From Bacteroidia bacterium (GTDB lineage Bacteria; Bacteroidota; Bacteroidia; NS11-12g; UBA9320): a stretch of DNA of 27,199 bases. Each line of letters opens with the position of its first letter. Position 1 is the first letter of the stretch. The position numbers and the translations under genes were made by a program. Positions 15,058 to 22,717 of the stretch are shown piece by piece. A model generated the notes under the pieces. That model searched no databases. It was not told the DNA's origin and was given only the letters and a program-made list of their open reading frames with translations. Where the stretch lies: NCBI GenBank assembly GCA_013042025.1, contig JABDQY010000095.1, positions 1-27,199 on the forward strand, in the 5' to 3' direction.

Positions 15058-15858
15058 TTGAGATTATTCGCCATTCATATCATTCTAATACTAGGTCTAA
15101 ATAATTTATTCGCACAATCCCTTGAATTAGGGCTAATGGGAGGAGGATCAAACTATCACGGAGATTTGGCCTATAATATCGTTCCAAAAGAAACTAAGTT
15201 TTCCGGTGGGGCATTTGTTAAGTATAATTTTAATGAATTTTGGTCAGTACGCCCAACGTTTTCATACATGCAAATTTCAGGTTCAGATCAAAACTTCAAA
15301 GAATATGAGAAAAGGAATCTGAGTTTTAGAAATAACGTATATGAGTTTGCAAACATTTTTGAGTTCAATTTTCAACCCTTCAGTCAGCGTAGTATTCATA
15401 AACAAACAACATTTTACACACTGCTAGGAATAGGTTTTTATAAACATAAACCTGAAGCAGAATTCGAAGGAACTTGGTACGATTTACATAAATTAAATAC
15501 TGAGAATCTAACTGCGAAAAACAGATATCAACTCTATCAAATTAATATTCCTTTTGGTGCCGGCGTTAAGCACCAATTAAGTAGAAATTTGATTCTCGGA
15601 TTTGAAACGGGATGGAGAAAAACATTCACTGATCATTTAGATGATGTGAGCACTTATTATGCAAATCCGAATGCTCTTCTTTCAAACAATGGATCTATTT
15701 CACAACGGCTAAGCGATAGATCATGGGAAGTTAGTGAAACAGGAATGCCTCTTGCAAATGAAGGTGATATGCGAGGTGATCCAAACCATAAAGATTGGTA
15801 CTTTCAAGCAGCATTTTCAATATCTTACCGATTCACACCTATTATTTGTCCTTTTTAA
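15058..15858 (+). CDS. DUF6089/PorG-like outer-membrane protein, copy 2
   Basis: A 266-aa paralogue of the preceding gene. A signal peptide (LFAIHIILILGLNNLFAQ) leads into LELGLMGGGSNYHGDLA, which mirrors the copy 1 segment. INIPFGAGVKHQLSRNLILG and FTDHLDDVSTYYANP line up with the same blocks in copy 1, and the end (YRFTPIICPF) again carries a Cys-Pro near the C-terminus. The start is a TTG at 15058 with AAGAAGG 2 nt upstream. No ATG or GTG lies at a suitable place before the signal peptide. Three nucleotides separate its stop from uppS, so it belongs to the uppS-bamA operon. Role by family: T9SS outer-membrane component (inference). Confidence 0.84.
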   Translation: MRLFAIHIILILGLNNLFAQSLELGLMGGGSNYHGDLAYNIVPKETKFSGGAFVKYNFNEFWSVRPTFSYMQISGSDQNFKEYEKRNLSFRNNVYEFANIFEFNFQPFSQRSIHKQTTFYTLLGIGFYKHKPEAEFEGTWYDLHKLNTENLTAKNRYQLYQINIPFGAGVKHQLSRNLILGFETGWRKTFTDHLDDVSTYYANPNALLSNNGSISQRLSDRSWEVSETGMPLANEGDMRGDPNHKDWYFQAAFSISYRFTPIICPF

Positions 15859-15861
15859 TTA

Positions 15862-16611
15862 ATGAGTAAAGAAAAGATAGATTTAGATCGACTTCCGCAA
15901 CACATTGCTATTATAATGGATGGTAACGGAAGGTGGGCAAAAGAAAAAGGACGTTTTAGAATATTTGGTCATCAGAATGGAGTAAAAGCAGTTCGTGAAG
16001 TTTCTGAAGGTTGTGCTGAACTTGGAGTTAAGTGCCTTACACTTTATGCATTTAGTACTGAAAATTGGAATAGACCCAGAATAGAAGTTAATGCACTAAT
16101 GACTCTATTAGTAAAAACCATTCGCAATGAAACCAAGACCCTTATGAAAAATGGGATTAAACTTGATGCTATTGGGGATAGAAGCATGTTACCTAAGGAA
16201 TGTGTTCAAGAATTAGATGAGGCTATCGAAATCACAAAAAACAATAAAAACATGACCTTGATTTTGGCATTAAGTTATAGTGCAAAATGGGACATTGTAA
16301 ATGCAACAAAAAATATTGCAAAACGAGCTAAAAATGGTGAAATAGCTATTGAGGACATTAATGAGGAGCTAATTGACAATACACTAACAACTCATAATTA
16401 CCCACATCCTGAATTGATGATTCGAACGAGTGGGGAACTTAGAATAAGCAATTTCTTACTTTGGGAAATGGCATATAGTGAATTGTATTTTACCACCGTT
16501 TTGTGGCCAGATTACAGAAAAGAACATTTGTATGAGGCAATTTTAGATTATCAAAGTAGAGAGAGAAGATTTGGAAAAACTAGTGATCAATTAAGCCCAG
16601 AGAATAAATAA
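15862..16611 (+). CDS. uppS: Isoprenyl transferase (undecaprenyl diphosphate synthase)
   Basis: Cis-prenyltransferase that extends farnesyl diphosphate with isopentenyl units to make the C55 lipid carrier used for peptidoglycan and O-antigen. It is 249 aa, the usual size. The catalytic HIAIIMDGNGRWA has the Mg-binding Asp at residue 20, followed by TLYAFSTENWNR and the C-terminal ELMIRTSGELRISNFLLWE that binds the homoallylic substrate and Mg. The RLSNFLLWQ consensus is slightly altered but all key Arg and Glu are present. It begins 3 nt after the second PorG-like gene, and its TAA overlaps the ATG of bamA by one base, so the genes are translationally coupled. Confidence 0.97.
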   Translation: MSKEKIDLDRLPQHIAIIMDGNGRWAKEKGRFRIFGHQNGVKAVREVSEGCAELGVKCLTLYAFSTENWNRPRIEVNALMTLLVKTIRNETKTLMKNGIKLDAIGDRSMLPKECVQELDEAIEITKNNKNMTLILALSYSAKWDIVNATKNIAKRAKNGEIAIEDINEELIDNTLTTHNYPHPELMIRTSGELRISNFLLWEMAYSELYFTTVLWPDYRKEHLYEAILDYQSRERRFGKTSDQLSPENK

Positions 16612-19106
16612 TGAAAAGAATTTTAGTAATAGGATTACTACTTAGCACACTGATTTCAGTTGGTCAAATAACCGGAGGAACTGGGGTAATTTTGGATTAT
16701 GATAATCCACAGAAATTTGAAATTGGAGGTTTAAATGTTGTAGGGAATAAATTCACAGATAAGAATATTGTATTGTTGATGTCTGGGTTGAGTGTTGGTC
16801 AAACAATAATGATTCCGGGAGATGATACTCGTACTGCAATCGAAAGACTATGGAAACAACAGTTGTTTAGTGATATTGAAATTGCGATTGCAAATACGCA
16901 AGGCTCAAAAGTCTATCTTAATATTCGAGTTGTTGAGAGACCGAGATTGTCAAAATACTCTATTAAAGGTTTAAGAAAGGGAGAAACTAATAGTATTCGA
17001 GAAGAGATTAGTCTTAAAAAGAATCAGTTGATTACAGAAGATTTAATCAATACAACTCGACGAGAGATTGAAGAATACTTTTTTGAAAAGGGATTTTATG
17101 GTATAAAAACAACATTTACTAAAGAAGAAGATCCAGAGAAACCAAACTTTGAAGTATTGCGAATAGCAGTTTCAAAGGGTAAAAAAGTTAAAGTTCAAGA
17201 TGTAGTGTTTGAAGGGAATAATAGCATAGAATCAAAAAAGCTAAGACGACTAATAAAACCTAAAAGAAAGTATAAAAAAATTAATGTCTTCGCTTCTTCA
17301 AAGTTTGTAAACGATGTTTATGAAGAAACGCGACCGCAAATTGTGCAACTCTATAACACAATGGGGTATCGGGATGCTAAATTGAAATATGACTCTGTAG
17401 TCAGATTGAATGAAAATCGTGTTAACATTAAAATTGGTATTGAAGAAGGAACTAAATACTATTTCAGAAATATAACATGGGTTGGGAACCAAAAATATAG
17501 ATCATCATTGTTGGATACTTTATTGGGTATTACTAGAGGAGACGTTTATGATCAATCAAGACTTGAAACAAAGTTGTTTATGAGTCCTAACGGATTTGAT
17601 GTTTCTAGTTTATATATGGACGATGGATATCTATTCTTTAATGTAAATCCAGTGGAAGTATTGGTAGAAAACGATAGCATCGATTTAGAACTTAGAATTT
17701 ATGAAGGGAAGCAAGCAACTGTTAATCGAGTTACCATTGTAGGTAATGATAAAACAAGTGATTTTGTAGCATTACGAGCTATTAGAACACGACCTGGAGA
17801 TAAGTTTAGTCGTTCCGATATTCAAAGAAGTATGAGAGAATTGGCACAACTGGGTTTCTTTGATCCTGAAGGTTTAGATGTGAACCCAATACCAAATCCT
17901 CAAAACGGTACTGTAGATATTGAATATAAAGTTGTTGAAAAACCAAGTGATCAAATTGAAGCATCTGGAGGATGGGGTGGAGTTGGAGGATTCGTTGGAA
18001 CTTTAGGGTTAACACTTAATAATTTTAGTTCTCGTAAAATGTTTCAAAAAGGAGGATGGAGCCCAATACCAGCTGGTGATGGACAGAAACTTGCAATTAG
18101 AGCTCAAAGTAATGGGTTACAATATCAAGGGTACAGTTTTTCATTCACAGAACCTTGGTTAGGAGGCAAAAAACCGAATTCACTTTCAGTGAGTGTATTT
18201 CACAATATTCAATCTACTTTCTCAACTGCAGCTGATAGACCAAAATTCAAAACAACAGGAGGTACAATATCCTTTGGGAAACAACTTAAAAAACCAGATG
18301 ATTATTTCTTCTATAATGCTTCGCTGACCTATCAACGCTATAGACTTCAGGAATGGGCATATTCTGGTGCTGCTGAATTAGGATTTACAAATGGAATTGC
18401 GAACAACTTAAGTTTAATAAACACCTTTGGAAGAAACAGTACGAATCATCCAATCTATCCTACTGAAGGAAGTAATTTTACAGCATCTTGGCAAGTAACA
18501 CCGCCGTATTCATGGTTTAAAAAGGATCAGGATTTTACAAATATGGATCCACAAGATAAATTTAGATGGATTGAATTAAGCAAATACAAATTCTCTGGTC
18601 AATGGTTTATGGGATTACCGAGTAAAGGTAAAAGGAAGTTAGTAATAGCACCTGGTTACAAATTTGGAGCCATCGACATTTTCAATAATGACATTGGATA
18701 TTCACCATTTGAGATGTTTAAAGTTGGTGGTAGTGGACTATCAAATTTTGTTTTATACGGAACAGATATCGTTTCTCAAAGAGGTTACGATGAAGGTAGA
18801 ATAAGCGATCCTCTATATGGAACCAGCGGGAAACCTATTTACACCAAATATTCATTGGAAATTAGATACCCTCTTACAGTGGGTCAATCGTCTACCATTT
18901 ATGCTCAAACCTTCTTAGAAGCTGGAAATGCTTGGAGTAGTTTCAAAGAGTTTAATCCTTTTGAAGTTAGAAGAGCTGGAGGTGTAGGTGTACGCTTGTT
19001 CTTACCAATGTTTGGATTATTAGGAGTAGACTACGCTTGGGCACTGGATGCAAGTCCTTTTGAGCAAACAGGACAATTCCATTTCTTTATAGGACAACAG
19101 TTTTAA
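16611..19106 (+). CDS. bamA: Outer-membrane assembly factor BamA
   Basis: Omp85 protein that folds barrels into the outer membrane. The 831 aa are typical. A signal peptide (about 1-19) precedes a POTRA region up to about residue 445, with repeats visible around FEIGGLNVVGNKFTDKNI, KVQDVVFEGNNSIESKKL, YFRNITWVGNQKYRSS and TVNRVTIVGNDKTSDFVALR. The 16-strand barrel starts near ASGGWGGVGGFVG. FSFTEPWLGGKKP is the usual BamA segment, and the L6 loop carries RGYDEG at Arg724 in place of VRGF, as in many Bacteroidota. The barrel ends with a final aromatic (FIGQQF). It overlaps uppS by one base. In Flavobacteriia, skp/ompH genes usually follow; here an OmpA-domain gene does. Confidence 0.96.
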   Translation: MKRILVIGLLLSTLISVGQITGGTGVILDYDNPQKFEIGGLNVVGNKFTDKNIVLLMSGLSVGQTIMIPGDDTRTAIERLWKQQLFSDIEIAIANTQGSKVYLNIRVVERPRLSKYSIKGLRKGETNSIREEISLKKNQLITEDLINTTRREIEEYFFEKGFYGIKTTFTKEEDPEKPNFEVLRIAVSKGKKVKVQDVVFEGNNSIESKKLRRLIKPKRKYKKINVFASSKFVNDVYEETRPQIVQLYNTMGYRDAKLKYDSVVRLNENRVNIKIGIEEGTKYYFRNITWVGNQKYRSSLLDTLLGITRGDVYDQSRLETKLFMSPNGFDVSSLYMDDGYLFFNVNPVEVLVENDSIDLELRIYEGKQATVNRVTIVGNDKTSDFVALRAIRTRPGDKFSRSDIQRSMRELAQLGFFDPEGLDVNPIPNPQNGTVDIEYKVVEKPSDQIEASGGWGGVGGFVGTLGLTLNNFSSRKMFQKGGWSPIPAGDGQKLAIRAQSNGLQYQGYSFSFTEPWLGGKKPNSLSVSVFHNIQSTFSTAADRPKFKTTGGTISFGKQLKKPDDYFFYNASLTYQRYRLQEWAYSGAAELGFTNGIANNLSLINTFGRNSTNHPIYPTEGSNFTASWQVTPPYSWFKKDQDFTNMDPQDKFRWIELSKYKFSGQWFMGLPSKGKRKLVIAPGYKFGAIDIFNNDIGYSPFEMFKVGGSGLSNFVLYGTDIVSQRGYDEGRISDPLYGTSGKPIYTKYSLEIRYPLTVGQSSTIYAQTFLEAGNAWSSFKEFNPFEVRRAGGVGVRLFLPMFGLLGVDYAWALDASPFEQTGQFHFFIGQQF

Positions 19107-19150
19107 CTGAAGCCAATATTCTGGCATAGTTTTCGTTTTATTTTAATTAA

Positions 19151-20752
19151 ATGAGAATTGTATCCATCTTATTAATGTGCTTGAACCTAATCGTGATTAC
19201 CGGTTATTCTCAGGATACAATTAATTTCAAAAGTGCAATTTCAAAGAAAGAGGGAGATTACTTTAAACAGAAATACAAGTCTCCGACTACTAATTCAAAG
19301 AAGTTTCGATATCATAAAACTGGGCGGTGGTTGTTTTATGACTCCCTAGGAAATGTTATTAAAGAAGTTAATTATTCATATAATAAGAAGCTTAAGCAGT
19401 CACAAAAGAACGGTATAGAAGTGTACTACAATCCAAATGGATTGGATACTATATTAATCAGACAGTATAGAAAAGGAAGGCTTCAAAACCAGCTTGGATT
19501 TCAATCTGCTATCTTCAAAGAAAGAGGGAACATTACACATATTTATAAAGATTTTAACAGCTACGCAATAACTCAATATATAGATAAAACTGGAGTTGCT
19601 ACTCGGAAAGATTTCACTATGATGTGGAAGAGTTCATATGAAGACCCTAATGGATTAATGGATGATTCTTTGTATATGGCATTTGAAGATAGCCTAGGTG
19701 ATGCGAGTCTAATGGAACCGGCAAGCTTTGATACAAAATCACGGTATAACTATGTTAGTAATCCAGAATTTGAATATCATCCGGATGCTACTTTTTCCAT
19801 AGTTTCTTTTAAAGAGCAAATCCCAGGTTGGAGAATTGCTTCAGAGTCTCCTGATTTATTTATTTCTCCTGAGCATGCGAGATCAGGAAGTGGTTTTGTA
19901 GGCTTTCGAGTCTTTAGTATGAAAAAGCATATTGAATACTTACAAAATCAGCTTAAAGCACCTTTAAAGAAAGATTCGGTTTACTGTTTTTCAGCATATA
20001 TCAAATTATCTCCTGGAAGTAGATTTGCCACCAACGCCTTTGGTTTTTTACTTACGGAGAATCCTCAAAATATTAATACCGATGAATTATTAACGGTTAA
20101 GGCAAGCAAGAGTCTAGAATCGCAAGTTCTCTTATTTAAGACAAGGTGGATGAAAATACAATGCACGTACAAAGCTAAAGGAGGTGAAACATGGCTGGTG
20201 CTTGGGAGTTTTCAAAATCACAAAAATTTGTCGCTTAAAGGGCTTCCAGGACCAATACAAGAATGCTATTACTATTTAGATGACGTTAGTTTAGTACCTA
20301 TTGAAGAAGAGAGTGAGTGTAATTGTAATTTTAGTGATCAACGAGACACACAGCAACCTGAGATGATCATTGATCAAGAGGAGTCCATTTTTACTGAATT
20401 GAGTGTTGGTGACAAGCTTATTTTGGAAGACATAAACTTTGAGAACGATAAGGATGCCTTACTACCAGAGTCCTTCTCTATTCTCAATGATTTGTTAGTT
20501 TATCTACAGAAAAATAATGAGGTTGTGGTAGAAATATCTGGACACACAAGTGGGATTGGAGGTCTTGAACACAACATGGACTTAAGTAGAAGAAGAGCTG
20601 AATCTGTGAAGACATTTCTAACATTAAATGGAATTCCAGAAGAACGGATAGAAACAGAAGGGTATGGACCCAAATTTCCAATTGCTAGCGACGATAGCGA
20701 AGCAGGGCAATTAAAAAACAGACGTGTTGAGTTTAAGGTAGTAGCTATGTGA
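19151..20752 (+). CDS. Envelope protein with MORN-like, jelly-roll and OmpA domains
   Basis: A 533-aa exported protein. A signal peptide ending ITGYSQ (about 1-21) is followed by a MORN-like region (about 50-130) with GRWLFYDSLGNV and GIEVYYNPNGLDT units. Then comes a beta-sandwich carbohydrate-binding-like domain (about 195-390), running from VSNPEFEYHP through IPGWRIASESPDLF to YYLDDVSLVPI. An acidic Cys-containing linker leads to a C-terminal OmpA domain (about 425-533): INFENDKDALLPES, VVEISGHTSGIGG, MDLSRRRAESVKTFLTLNGI and NRRVEF, with the Asp and Arg that bind diaminopimelate in peptidoglycan. It probably tethers the outer membrane or surface to the wall. It lies 44 nt after bamA with no strong terminator, so it may be in the same operon. 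Domain boundaries are approximate. Confidence 0.86.
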   Translation: MRIVSILLMCLNLIVITGYSQDTINFKSAISKKEGDYFKQKYKSPTTNSKKFRYHKTGRWLFYDSLGNVIKEVNYSYNKKLKQSQKNGIEVYYNPNGLDTILIRQYRKGRLQNQLGFQSAIFKERGNITHIYKDFNSYAITQYIDKTGVATRKDFTMMWKSSYEDPNGLMDDSLYMAFEDSLGDASLMEPASFDTKSRYNYVSNPEFEYHPDATFSIVSFKEQIPGWRIASESPDLFISPEHARSGSGFVGFRVFSMKKHIEYLQNQLKAPLKKDSVYCFSAYIKLSPGSRFATNAFGFLLTENPQNINTDELLTVKASKSLESQVLLFKTRWMKIQCTYKAKGGETWLVLGSFQNHKNLSLKGLPGPIQECYYYLDDVSLVPIEEESECNCNFSDQRDTQQPEMIIDQEESIFTELSVGDKLILEDINFENDKDALLPESFSILNDLLVYLQKNNEVVVEISGHTSGIGGLEHNMDLSRRRAESVKTFLTLNGIPEERIETEGYGPKFPIASDDSEAGQLKNRRVEFKVVAM

Positions 20753-20754
20753 AG

Positions 20755-21411
20755 CTAGGCTGAAAAGCTTTGCAAATATTCAGTTTTTAGCAAAGGACAA
20801 ATCTTATATCGTTCGTCTTTGGTATCTTGATATAATGCCTCAATTGTTTCATAAACATGGTCAATTCCAATCTCCTTACACCATTCAAATGGTCCTTTTG
20901 GATATGCGGTTCCAAGTTTCATCCCTAAATCAATATCCTCTCGTGAAGCAGTTCCTTCTTGAACCGTATAATATGCTTCGTTTATGATCATGCAAACAAT
21001 CCTTGGAGTAACCAACCCAACGCGGCTTGCAACAAAACGTGTTTCAATACCAAGCTCTTTGAGGGTAGCTTTAGCTTTTATCTCATCGTCAGAATTTAGA
21101 GCACAACATTCCACTAAGCTTCTATTGATGAAAGTAGGAAGGCTGTTCATACCAATTAAAGTACTACTCGGAAGTCCTCCAAGCTCGGCCAATATTTCTT
21201 CCAATTGAAGTTTCACGCTTCCAACAACCACTAAAGTATCTGATAAACTTAGGTAACTGGGCAATTGGTCTGGATTGTCATCAAAATCCAAATCAAAGAT
21301 GATATCATAGGTGTCAATTTCATTACCTTTGAACGGTAAAAGTGGATGATCGGAAATCAGACTTCGTAATTCTGTAATTTGATTGGGTTGTCCTTTTACT
21401 GAAATTTTCAT
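20755..21411 (-). CDS. 3-hydroxyacyl-CoA dehydrogenase-like protein lacking catalytic residues
   Basis: A 218-aa protein. The C-terminal part (about residues 125-218) is a clear 3HCDH C-terminal domain: FVASRVGLVTPRIVCMIINE, then EGTASREDIDLGMKLGTAYP and KGPFEWCKEIGID. The N-terminal part (about 115 residues) is too short for the normal NAD-binding domain of about 190 residues and has no GxGxxG loop. Aligned to the active-site block, GMNSLPTFINRSLVE puts Asn89 where the catalytic His belongs, while the paired Glu is kept (Glu101, 12 residues later, the same spacing as His158/Glu170 of the human enzyme). It is likely a binding or scaffold protein, not a dehydrogenase (inference). The stop is 2 nt from that of the OmpA-domain gene on the other strand. 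It is divergent from ridA. Confidence 0.8.
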   Translation of the reverse strand: MKISVKGQPNQITELRSLISDHPLLPFKGNEIDTYDIIFDLDFDDNPDQLPSYLSLSDTLVVVGSVKLQLEEILAELGGLPSSTLIGMNSLPTFINRSLVECCALNSDDEIKAKATLKELGIETRFVASRVGLVTPRIVCMIINEAYYTVQEGTASREDIDLGMKLGTAYPKGPFEWCKEIGIDHVYETIEALYQDTKDERYKICPLLKTEYLQSFSA

Positions 21412-21418
21412 TCGGTAG

Positions 21419-21426
21419 CAAATGTA
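21419..21426 (-). promoter_or_regulatory. -10 box (TACATTTG) of the 3HCDH-like gene
   Basis: The minus strand reads TACATTTG, a perfect TAnnTTTG match, 7 nt before the ATG at 21411. The expected start of transcription is one base before the ATG. Confidence 0.45.
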
Positions 21427-21462
21427 AAGACCAATTCAATAATAAGAACCAAGAATTTTAAA

Positions 21463-21843
21463 ATGAGTAAAAAAATAATAGCAACAAGTAATGCTCCTGC
21501 CGCAATTGGGCCATATAGTCAAGCTATATTGGCTAATGGTACGTTGTATTGTAGTGGTCAGATTGCAATTAATCCAAAGACTGGGGTGCTGGTTTTAGAT
21601 GATATTGAATCGGAAACTGAACAAGTGTTAACCAATGTAGAAGCGGTACTATCGGAAGCTAAAATGTCATTGGATAATGTAGTGAAAGCCAGCATATTTA
21701 TGAGTAGTATGGATCATTATGCTTCTATTAATAAGGTGTACTCAAGATATTTCGCAAACAACCCTCCGGCTCGAGAGGCAGTTGCCGTAAAAACCTTACC
21801 CAAAAATGTGAATGTTGAAATAAGTATAATCGCAGTTAAATAA
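21463..21843 (+). CDS. ridA: RidA family reactive enamine/imine deaminase
   Basis: A 126-aa protein of the YjgF/YER057c/UK114 family, which hydrolyses reactive 2-aminoacrylate-type enamines made by PLP enzymes and so protects other enzymes. The trimeric chorismate-mutase-like fold is indicated by APAAIGPYSQA, LYCSGQIAINP, VVKASIFMSSMDHYASINKV, and PPAREAVAVKTLPKNVNVEI. The substrate-binding Arg (Arg104) and the Glu near the C-terminus (Glu119) that mark active RidA are both present. The start shares the 51-bp divergent region with the 3HCDH-like gene. No clear plus-strand -10 box is visible. Its TAA overlaps the ATG of the methyltransferase gene (TAATG). Confidence 0.95.
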   Translation: MSKKIIATSNAPAAIGPYSQAILANGTLYCSGQIAINPKTGVLVLDDIESETEQVLTNVEAVLSEAKMSLDNVVKASIFMSSMDHYASINKVYSRYFANNPPAREAVAVKTLPKNVNVEISIIAVK

Positions 21844-22487
21844 TGAGCAACTTTATACCTCCTTTTCGGATTCATCTTTTAAGAAAATATAGCCCAACAA
21901 AACAATGCGAAGTGTTGGATATTGGCTCTGGCAGTCATTCTGCTACAATAACAAAAAAGCACTTTCCTTCTTGCCATTATACAGGTGTGGATAGAGATCA
22001 GAATTATGACAATGATCCGGCAGACGTTGCCAATATGGACAATTTTATTCAGCTGGATTTAACGGAATTACAGTTTGATGGTATTAAGGATAATCATTAT
22101 GATATTATTGTAATGAGCCACATTATAGAACATTTATACAATGGGGATGAAGTGGTTAGATTGTTACAGACAAAATTGAAAAAGGGAGGAATATTTTATG
22201 TAGAATTTCCTTGTGAAGCAAGTACTAAGTTTCCATCTAAAAAAGGTACTCTAAATTTCTATGATGATGAAACTCACGTAAGAATTTACTCAATAGAAGA
22301 AGTATCTAGCATTTTCAAAACAGGAGGATTTAATGTTTTGAAATCGGGAAAAAACAGAAGACTAATCAACATTCTACTTATGCCTATAAAAATTGTATGG
22401 CAGAAATTACGATTAGGGTACGTAAAAGGAGGAGTCTACTGGGACTGGTATGGCTTTGCAGATTACGTAGTTGCTAAAAAGAATTAA
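21843..22487 (+). CDS. Class I SAM-dependent methyltransferase
   Basis: A 214-aa protein with a Rossmann-type SAM-binding core: motif I EVLDIGSGSHS (about 23-33), the acid-containing strand YTGVDRD, and HYDIIVMSHIIEHL at the motif IV position, a pattern common to the methyltransferase_11/23 group. FYDDETHVRIYSIEEVSSIF is also frequent in this group. The C-terminus has a basic amphipathic stretch (ILLMPIKIVWQKLRLG) that could sit at the membrane surface. The start codon overlaps the ridA stop by one base, so it is coupled to ridA, although no functional link is obvious. The substrate is unknown. A hairpin shared with the tRNA gene follows the stop. Confidence 0.85.
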   Translation: MSNFIPPFRIHLLRKYSPTKQCEVLDIGSGSHSATITKKHFPSCHYTGVDRDQNYDNDPADVANMDNFIQLDLTELQFDGIKDNHYDIIVMSHIIEHLYNGDEVVRLLQTKLKKGGIFYVEFPCEASTKFPSKKGTLNFYDDETHVRIYSIEEVSSIFKTGGFNVLKSGKNRRLINILLMPIKIVWQKLRLGYVKGGVYWDWYGFADYVVAKKN

Positions 22488-22491
22488 TAAA

Positions 22492-22519
22492 AAAAGGAGA
22501 ACCTTTTAGTCCTCCTTTT
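22492..22519 (-). terminator. Hairpin terminator of the tRNA-Phe gene (possibly bidirectional)
   Basis: AAAAGGAG (22492-22499) pairs with CTCCTTTT (22512-22519). On the minus strand the stem is followed by a run of seven T, so it terminates the tRNA transcript that ends just upstream. On the plus strand the T-run is only four long, giving weaker termination after the methyltransferase gene. Confidence 0.8.
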
Positions 22520-22520
22520 G

Positions 22521-22593
22521 TGGTGTGGGGCGGGATCGAACCGCCGACACAAGGATTTTCAGTCCTTTGCTCTACCAACTGAGCTACCGCACC
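22521..22593 (-). tRNA. tRNA-Phe (anticodon GAA)
   Basis: A 73-nt cloverleaf. Acceptor arms are GGTGCGG and CCACACC with discriminator A. The D stem is GCTC/GAGC around AGTTGGTA. The anticodon arm is AAGGA, loop CTGAAAA (GAA at 22558-22560), TCCTT. The variable loop is GTGTC, and the T arm is GGCGG TTCGATC CCGCC. U8, A14, G15-C48, G18 and G19 are all normal, and CCA is not encoded. One oddity: the acceptor pair 5-68 is C-A. A perfect -10 box lies 25 nt upstream and a hairpin terminator starts just after the 3' end. Confidence 0.96.
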
Positions 22594-22618
22594 AACATCA
22601 TCCTTGCGAATGCGGCTG

Positions 22619-22626
22619 CAAAAATA
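22619..22626 (-). promoter_or_regulatory. -10 box (TATTTTTG) of tRNA-Phe
   Basis: The minus strand reads TATTTTTG, a perfect TAnnTTTG match 25 nt before the mature tRNA 5' end. This gives a 5' leader of about 18 nt for RNase P to remove. Confidence 0.5.
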
Positions 22627-22697
22627 AACAGATTGTTGTAATTAGGAAACAAAATATAGTGTAGATATTTAAAATCTTTCATCCCATCATTTTATTC

Positions 22698-22705
22698 TAT
22701 TTTTG
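22698..22705 (+). promoter_or_regulatory. -10 box (TATTTTTG) of the Fe-S oxidoreductase gene
   Basis: A perfect TAnnTTTG match 12 nt before the ATG at 22718. It overlaps an upstream in-frame TTG (22703), supporting the ATG as the start. Confidence 0.48.
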
Positions 22706-22717
22706 ACATCAAGAATA

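Noticed and set aside
19112..19125. Small hairpin GCCA/TGGC after bamA as a terminator
   Set aside because: The stem is only four pairs and the T-rich run begins several bases later; too weak to call.
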